A DNA stretch of 64,000 nt from NCBI RefSeq assembly GCF_007743815.1, contig NZ_CP036265.1:3862823-3926822 (forward strand), in the 5' to 3' direction. Positions 61,436-64,000 of this stretch are shown here, one piece after another; position 1 is the first letter of the stretch, and each line of letters begins with the position of its first letter. The notes below the pieces were generated by a model. The model searched no databases. It was given only the letters and a program-made list of their open reading frames with translations, and was not told where the DNA came from. Both the position numbers and the translations under genes were made by a program. This DNA is from Alienimonas californiensis (GTDB lineage Bacteria > Planctomycetota > Planctomycetia > Planctomycetales > Planctomycetaceae).

Positions 61436-62935
61436 ATGACCGAACCGCTCGTTCTCGCCCTTGATCAGGGCACCACGTCCAGCCGCGCCCTGCTGTTCGC
61501 CGCCGACGGCCGGGTCGTCGCCGGGGCCCAGCGGGAGTTCCCCCAACTCTTCCCCCAACCGGGCGCCGTGGAGCACGACCCGGAGGCGATCTGGGACTCC
61601 CAATTGGCGACGGCGAAAGAAGCGTTAGCCGCCGGCTTCAAGCCGGCCGCCCTCGGCCTGACGAACCAGCGCGAAACCGTCGTGCTCTGGGACCGGACCA
61701 CCGGCCGGCCGGTGACGAACGCGATCGTCTGGCAGAGCCGCGTCTCCGCGCCCGTGTGCGAGCGGTTGAAGGGCGAGGGGTTAGAACCGCTGTTTCGCGA
61801 CCGCACCGGTCTGCTGCTCGACCCCTACTTCACCGGGACGAAGCTCACCCACCTGTTCGAGACCCACGCCGGCCTGCGGGCCCGTTGCGAACGCGGCGAC
61901 GTGCTGGCCGGGACGGTCGACAGCTTCCTGCTCTGGCGGCTGACCGGCGGGCGCCGACACGTCACGGACGCCAGCAACGCCTCCCGCACGCTGCTGTTCA
62001 ACCTCTCAACCGGCGACTGGGACGAGGAACTGTGCGGCCTCCTGAACGTCCCGCGGGCCTGCCTGCCGGAGATCGTGGACTCCGCCGGCCGGCTGACCGA
62101 GACCGACCCGGCCGTGCTGGGGGAACGGCTGCCGGTCTGCGGGTTGGCGGGCGATCAGCAGGCGGCGACCTTCGGGCAGGGCTGTCTGACGCCCGGCTCC
62201 GCCAAGAACACCTACGGCACCGGCTGTTTCCTGTTGATGAACACCGGCGGCACGCCTGTCCCGTCGGCGAACCGCCTGCTGACGACCGTCGGCTGGCGGA
62301 TCGGCGGGCGGACGACCTTCTGCCTGGAAGGGGCCGTGCTGGTCGCCGGGGCGGCGGTTCAATGGCTGCGGGACGGCCTGGGTCTTTTCGAGAACGCCGC
62401 GGAGGTCGAAGCGCTGGCCGAGACCGTGCCGGACGCCGGCGGGGTGACGTTCGTGCCGGCGTTCGTGGGCCTCGGCGCCCCCTACTGGCGACCGGACGCC
62501 CGAGGGACGATCGCCGGCATCACCCGCGGCACGACCCGCGGCCACATCGCCCGGGCGGCGCTGGAGGCAATCGCCCACCGCACCCGTGACGTGGTCGAGG
62601 CCATGAACGCAGACCTCTCCGAAATGGGGAAGGACGGCGCCGGGCTCCCCCCCCTGACTCGGCTGAACGCCGACGGCGGGGCGAGCCGCAACGACCTGCT
62701 GATGCAAACCCAGGCCGACCTGCTGGGCGTGCCGGTGCGGCGGACGGCCGTGGCAGAAATCACTGCCTTCGGAGCGGCCCGACTGGCCGGGCTCGGCACC
62801 GGCGTCTGGCCGGAGGAGCCGCCGACGGCGCTGTGCGATCGGGACTTCCTCCCCCGCATCGACCCCGCCGAGGCCGACCGCCGCCACGCCGCCTGGGGCC
62901 GGGCGGTGCGGGGGTGTTTGCCGACGGCCGAGTGA
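61436..62935 (+). CDS. glpK: Glycerol kinase
   Basis: 499 residues, the normal length. FGGY-type kinase: [15 protein letters not shown] with the phosphate-binding loop, [92 protein letters not shown] and [14 protein letters not shown]. It phosphorylates glycerol to glycerol-3-phosphate in the cytoplasm. No glpF or glpD is adjacent. The segment [16 protein letters not shown] replaces the corresponding loop of the E. coli enzyme. It is divergent from the PhoD-like gene and followed by a membrane protein gene. Confidence 0.96.
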   Translation: MTEPLVLALDQGTTSSRALLFAADGRVVAGAQREFPQLFPQPGAVEHDPEAIWDSQLATAKEALAAGFKPAALGLTNQRETVVLWDRTTGRPVTNAIVWQSRVSAPVCERLKGEGLEPLFRDRTGLLLDPYFTGTKLTHLFETHAGLRARCERGDVLAGTVDSFLLWRLTGGRRHVTDASNASRTLLFNLSTGDWDEELCGLLNVPRACLPEIVDSAGRLTETDPAVLGERLPVCGLAGDQQAATFGQGCLTPGSAKNTYGTGCFLLMNTGGTPVPSANRLLTTVGWRIGGRTTFCLEGAVLVAGAAVQWLRDGLGLFENAAEVEALAETVPDAGGVTFVPAFVGLGAPYWRPDARGTIAGITRGTTRGHIARAALEAIAHRTRDVVEAMNADLSEMGKDGAGLPPLTRLNADGGASRNDLLMQTQADLLGVPVRRTAVAEITAFGAARLAGLGTGVWPEEPPTALCDRDFLPRIDPAEADRRHAAWGRAVRGCLPTAE

Positions 62936-63065
62936 CGCCGAGGGCGATCGCCGGGGCGACGGCCGTTCGTCGGCGCGACCCGCCGGTCGTGGACGACTTG
63001 AGCCGTGGGCGACGATTGTCGAATTGCCATTTCCGGCGGCGGGGCATTCGGCTAACCCCGCCTTC

Positions 63066-63782
63066 ATGAACGCTTCATCCGAGGAGGCAAGCCGCTGGCA
63101 GATCGTCCGGTTCTTTGCGTACGTCCTCGCGGCGGGTCTCGCCGTTCAGGCGCTCTATCAACTGGTCGTCGCCCGCGGCCCGTCGATCGCGGAGGAGAAC
63201 GGCCTGCTCGAACTGTCGCAGGTCGGCGTCGCGGTGATCGGCGGGGCGACGCTCGCGGCGGCGGCGGCGTTCGCCCGTCGGGGACGGACCGCGCTCGCCC
63301 TGTGCAGCGGGGCGCTGCTGTACGCGGCGGCCCGGGAATCGGACCTCTGGATCGAACGGGTCGCCTTTGAAGACGCTTATAAATACTTGGCCGGCGGGCC
63401 GATCGCCGCTGCGGTGGCGTTGGTCGCGTGGCGGGATCGGCGGTGGTGGGCGGAATCGTTCCAGTGGGCGAATCACCCGGCTGCGGGGCTGCTTTTGTGC
63501 GGCGGCCTGCAAATCCTCGTGGTCGCGGCCCTGTTCGATCGCTCGGATCTGTGGGATTCCGTCACCAACGTCCATCAGGCGGACCCGATGAAGCGATTGG
63601 TGGAAGAATCGATCGAACTGTCCGGCTACCTCGCCCTGGCGATCGGCGCCCTGGAACTGTTCGTCACCTGTCGACGCGAGTACGCCGCCGCGTTCGAGAC
63701 GGAACTCGCCGTGGAACGTGTTCCGGCGCGGCCTCTCGTGCTGCATGCCCCCTCCGGCGAACGGCGGCGCCTCGCGGCCTGA
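63066..63782 (+). CDS. Membrane protein of unknown function
   Basis: 238 residues from the ATG at 63066. About five to six hydrophobic segments: FFAYVLAAGLAVQALYQLVV, GVAVIGGATLAAAAAFARRG, TALALCSGALLYAAARE, GGPIAAAVALVAWRDR, AGLLLCGGLQILVVAALFD and YLALAIGALELFVTCRRE. A positively charged tail (about 200-238) follows. Sequence such as EESIELSGYLALAIGALE may be a helix at the membrane. I recognise no family. It starts 130 bases after the glpK stop and is not obviously linked to it. Confidence 0.75.
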   Translation: MNASSEEASRWQIVRFFAYVLAAGLAVQALYQLVVARGPSIAEENGLLELSQVGVAVIGGATLAAAAAFARRGRTALALCSGALLYAAARESDLWIERVAFEDAYKYLAGGPIAAAVALVAWRDRRWWAESFQWANHPAAGLLLCGGLQILVVAALFDRSDLWDSVTNVHQADPMKRLVEESIELSGYLALAIGALELFVTCRREYAAAFETELAVERVPARPLVLHAPSGERRRLAA

Positions 63783-63810
63783 CGCGCCGGTCCCCCGGAG
63801 GGCGACGCCG

Positions 63811-64000
63811 TTACGGCAGCTTACGAATCTTCACCTCGCGGAACTCGATCGGGGAACCTTCCGCCTCGAAGCAGAGATAGCCCTCGGCCGGTTGGCAGTT
63901 CGTGCCGCCGGAGACCTCCTTGCCGTTCACCCACAGCCGGACTTCGCCGTTGATCGCGCGGACGTAGTAGTGGTTCCACTCGCCCACGCCTTTGCTGCGG
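63811..64000 (-). CDS. DUF1080 / 3-keto-disaccharide hydrolase family, C-terminal fragment (cut by window end)
   Basis: 63 residues up to the stop at 63811, the rest lies beyond the window. The visible end reads GVGEWNHYYVRAINGEVRLW, VNGKEVSGGTNCQPAEGYLC and FEAEGSPIEFREVKIRKLP, which is the typical DUF1080 jelly-roll C-terminus. It is the second DUF1080 gene in the window (the first at 17097) and is convergent with the membrane protein gene. The rest of the gene, including any signal peptide, cannot be seen. Confidence 0.85.
   Translation of the reverse strand, partial: RSKGVGEWNHYYVRAINGEVRLWVNGKEVSGGTNCQPAEGYLCFEAEGSPIEFREVKIRKLP

Overview
The window is an ordinary chromosomal stretch of a very GC-rich (about 70% G+C by eye, G/C at most third codon positions) member of the Planctomycetota. 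Three secreted formylglycine-type sulfatases, two 3-keto-disaccharide hydrolase (DUF1080) genes, a PEP-CTERM protein, the eboA/eboB pair, many long planctomycete-type hypothetical proteins, few Shine-Dalgarno sequences and frequent start/stop overlaps (ATGA or GTGA) all fit that phylum. I see no prophage, transposase, CRISPR array or rRNA. The only RNA gene is tRNA-Arg(CCT).

Layout. 1-5470: 3' part of typA, eboB and eboA, thrS with an unusual insertion, and rpmB (bL28). 5598-14875 (all minus): S10 carboxypeptidase, PilZ protein, transglutaminase, DUF58 protein, a GGQ release-factor-like protein, a sulfatase and a hydroxypyruvate-isomerase-like TIM barrel. 15036-20108: an SRPBCC-epimerase fusion, a hypothetical, DUF1080, a GGDEF diguanylate cyclase and a MazG-like pyrophosphohydrolase. 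20295-33249 is the most interesting locus: eight tightly packed plus-strand genes encoding an ExbB/ExbD/ExbD proton-channel module, a single-pass TonB-like protein, a cytoplasmic-FHA/periplasmic-PQQ-propeller protein, an orphan peptide-type substrate-binding protein and two secreted proteins. I read it as an uncharacterised PMF-driven envelope machine. 33271-45450: trpF, mtfA, a sulfatase, two secreted hypotheticals, a tandem pair of DUF3299 proteins, recJ, a DUF368 polyprenyl-phosphate translocase, a receiver-like protein and an FHA protein. 45638-64000: clpX, an Ig-like secreted protein, sdaA, an XRE-cupin regulator, tRNA-Arg, yjbQ, a PEP-CTERM zinc metallopeptidase, aroC, an SMR/Gdx exporter, an aspartate aminotransferase, small hypotheticals, a lipoprotein, a sulfatase coupled to a PhoD-like phosphatase, glpK, a membrane protein and the 3' end of a second DUF1080 gene.

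Gene ends are marked by long perfect or near-perfect palindromes. One sequence family recurs at 5493, 13838 and 37973, and other inverted repeats lie at 908-1060, 2003, 2671-2744, 5552, 33960-34037, 44006-44059 and 45534-45588. They probably act as terminators or REP-like elements. Several genes have a -10-like hexamer only 6-9 nt before the start codon, which suggests leaderless transcripts.
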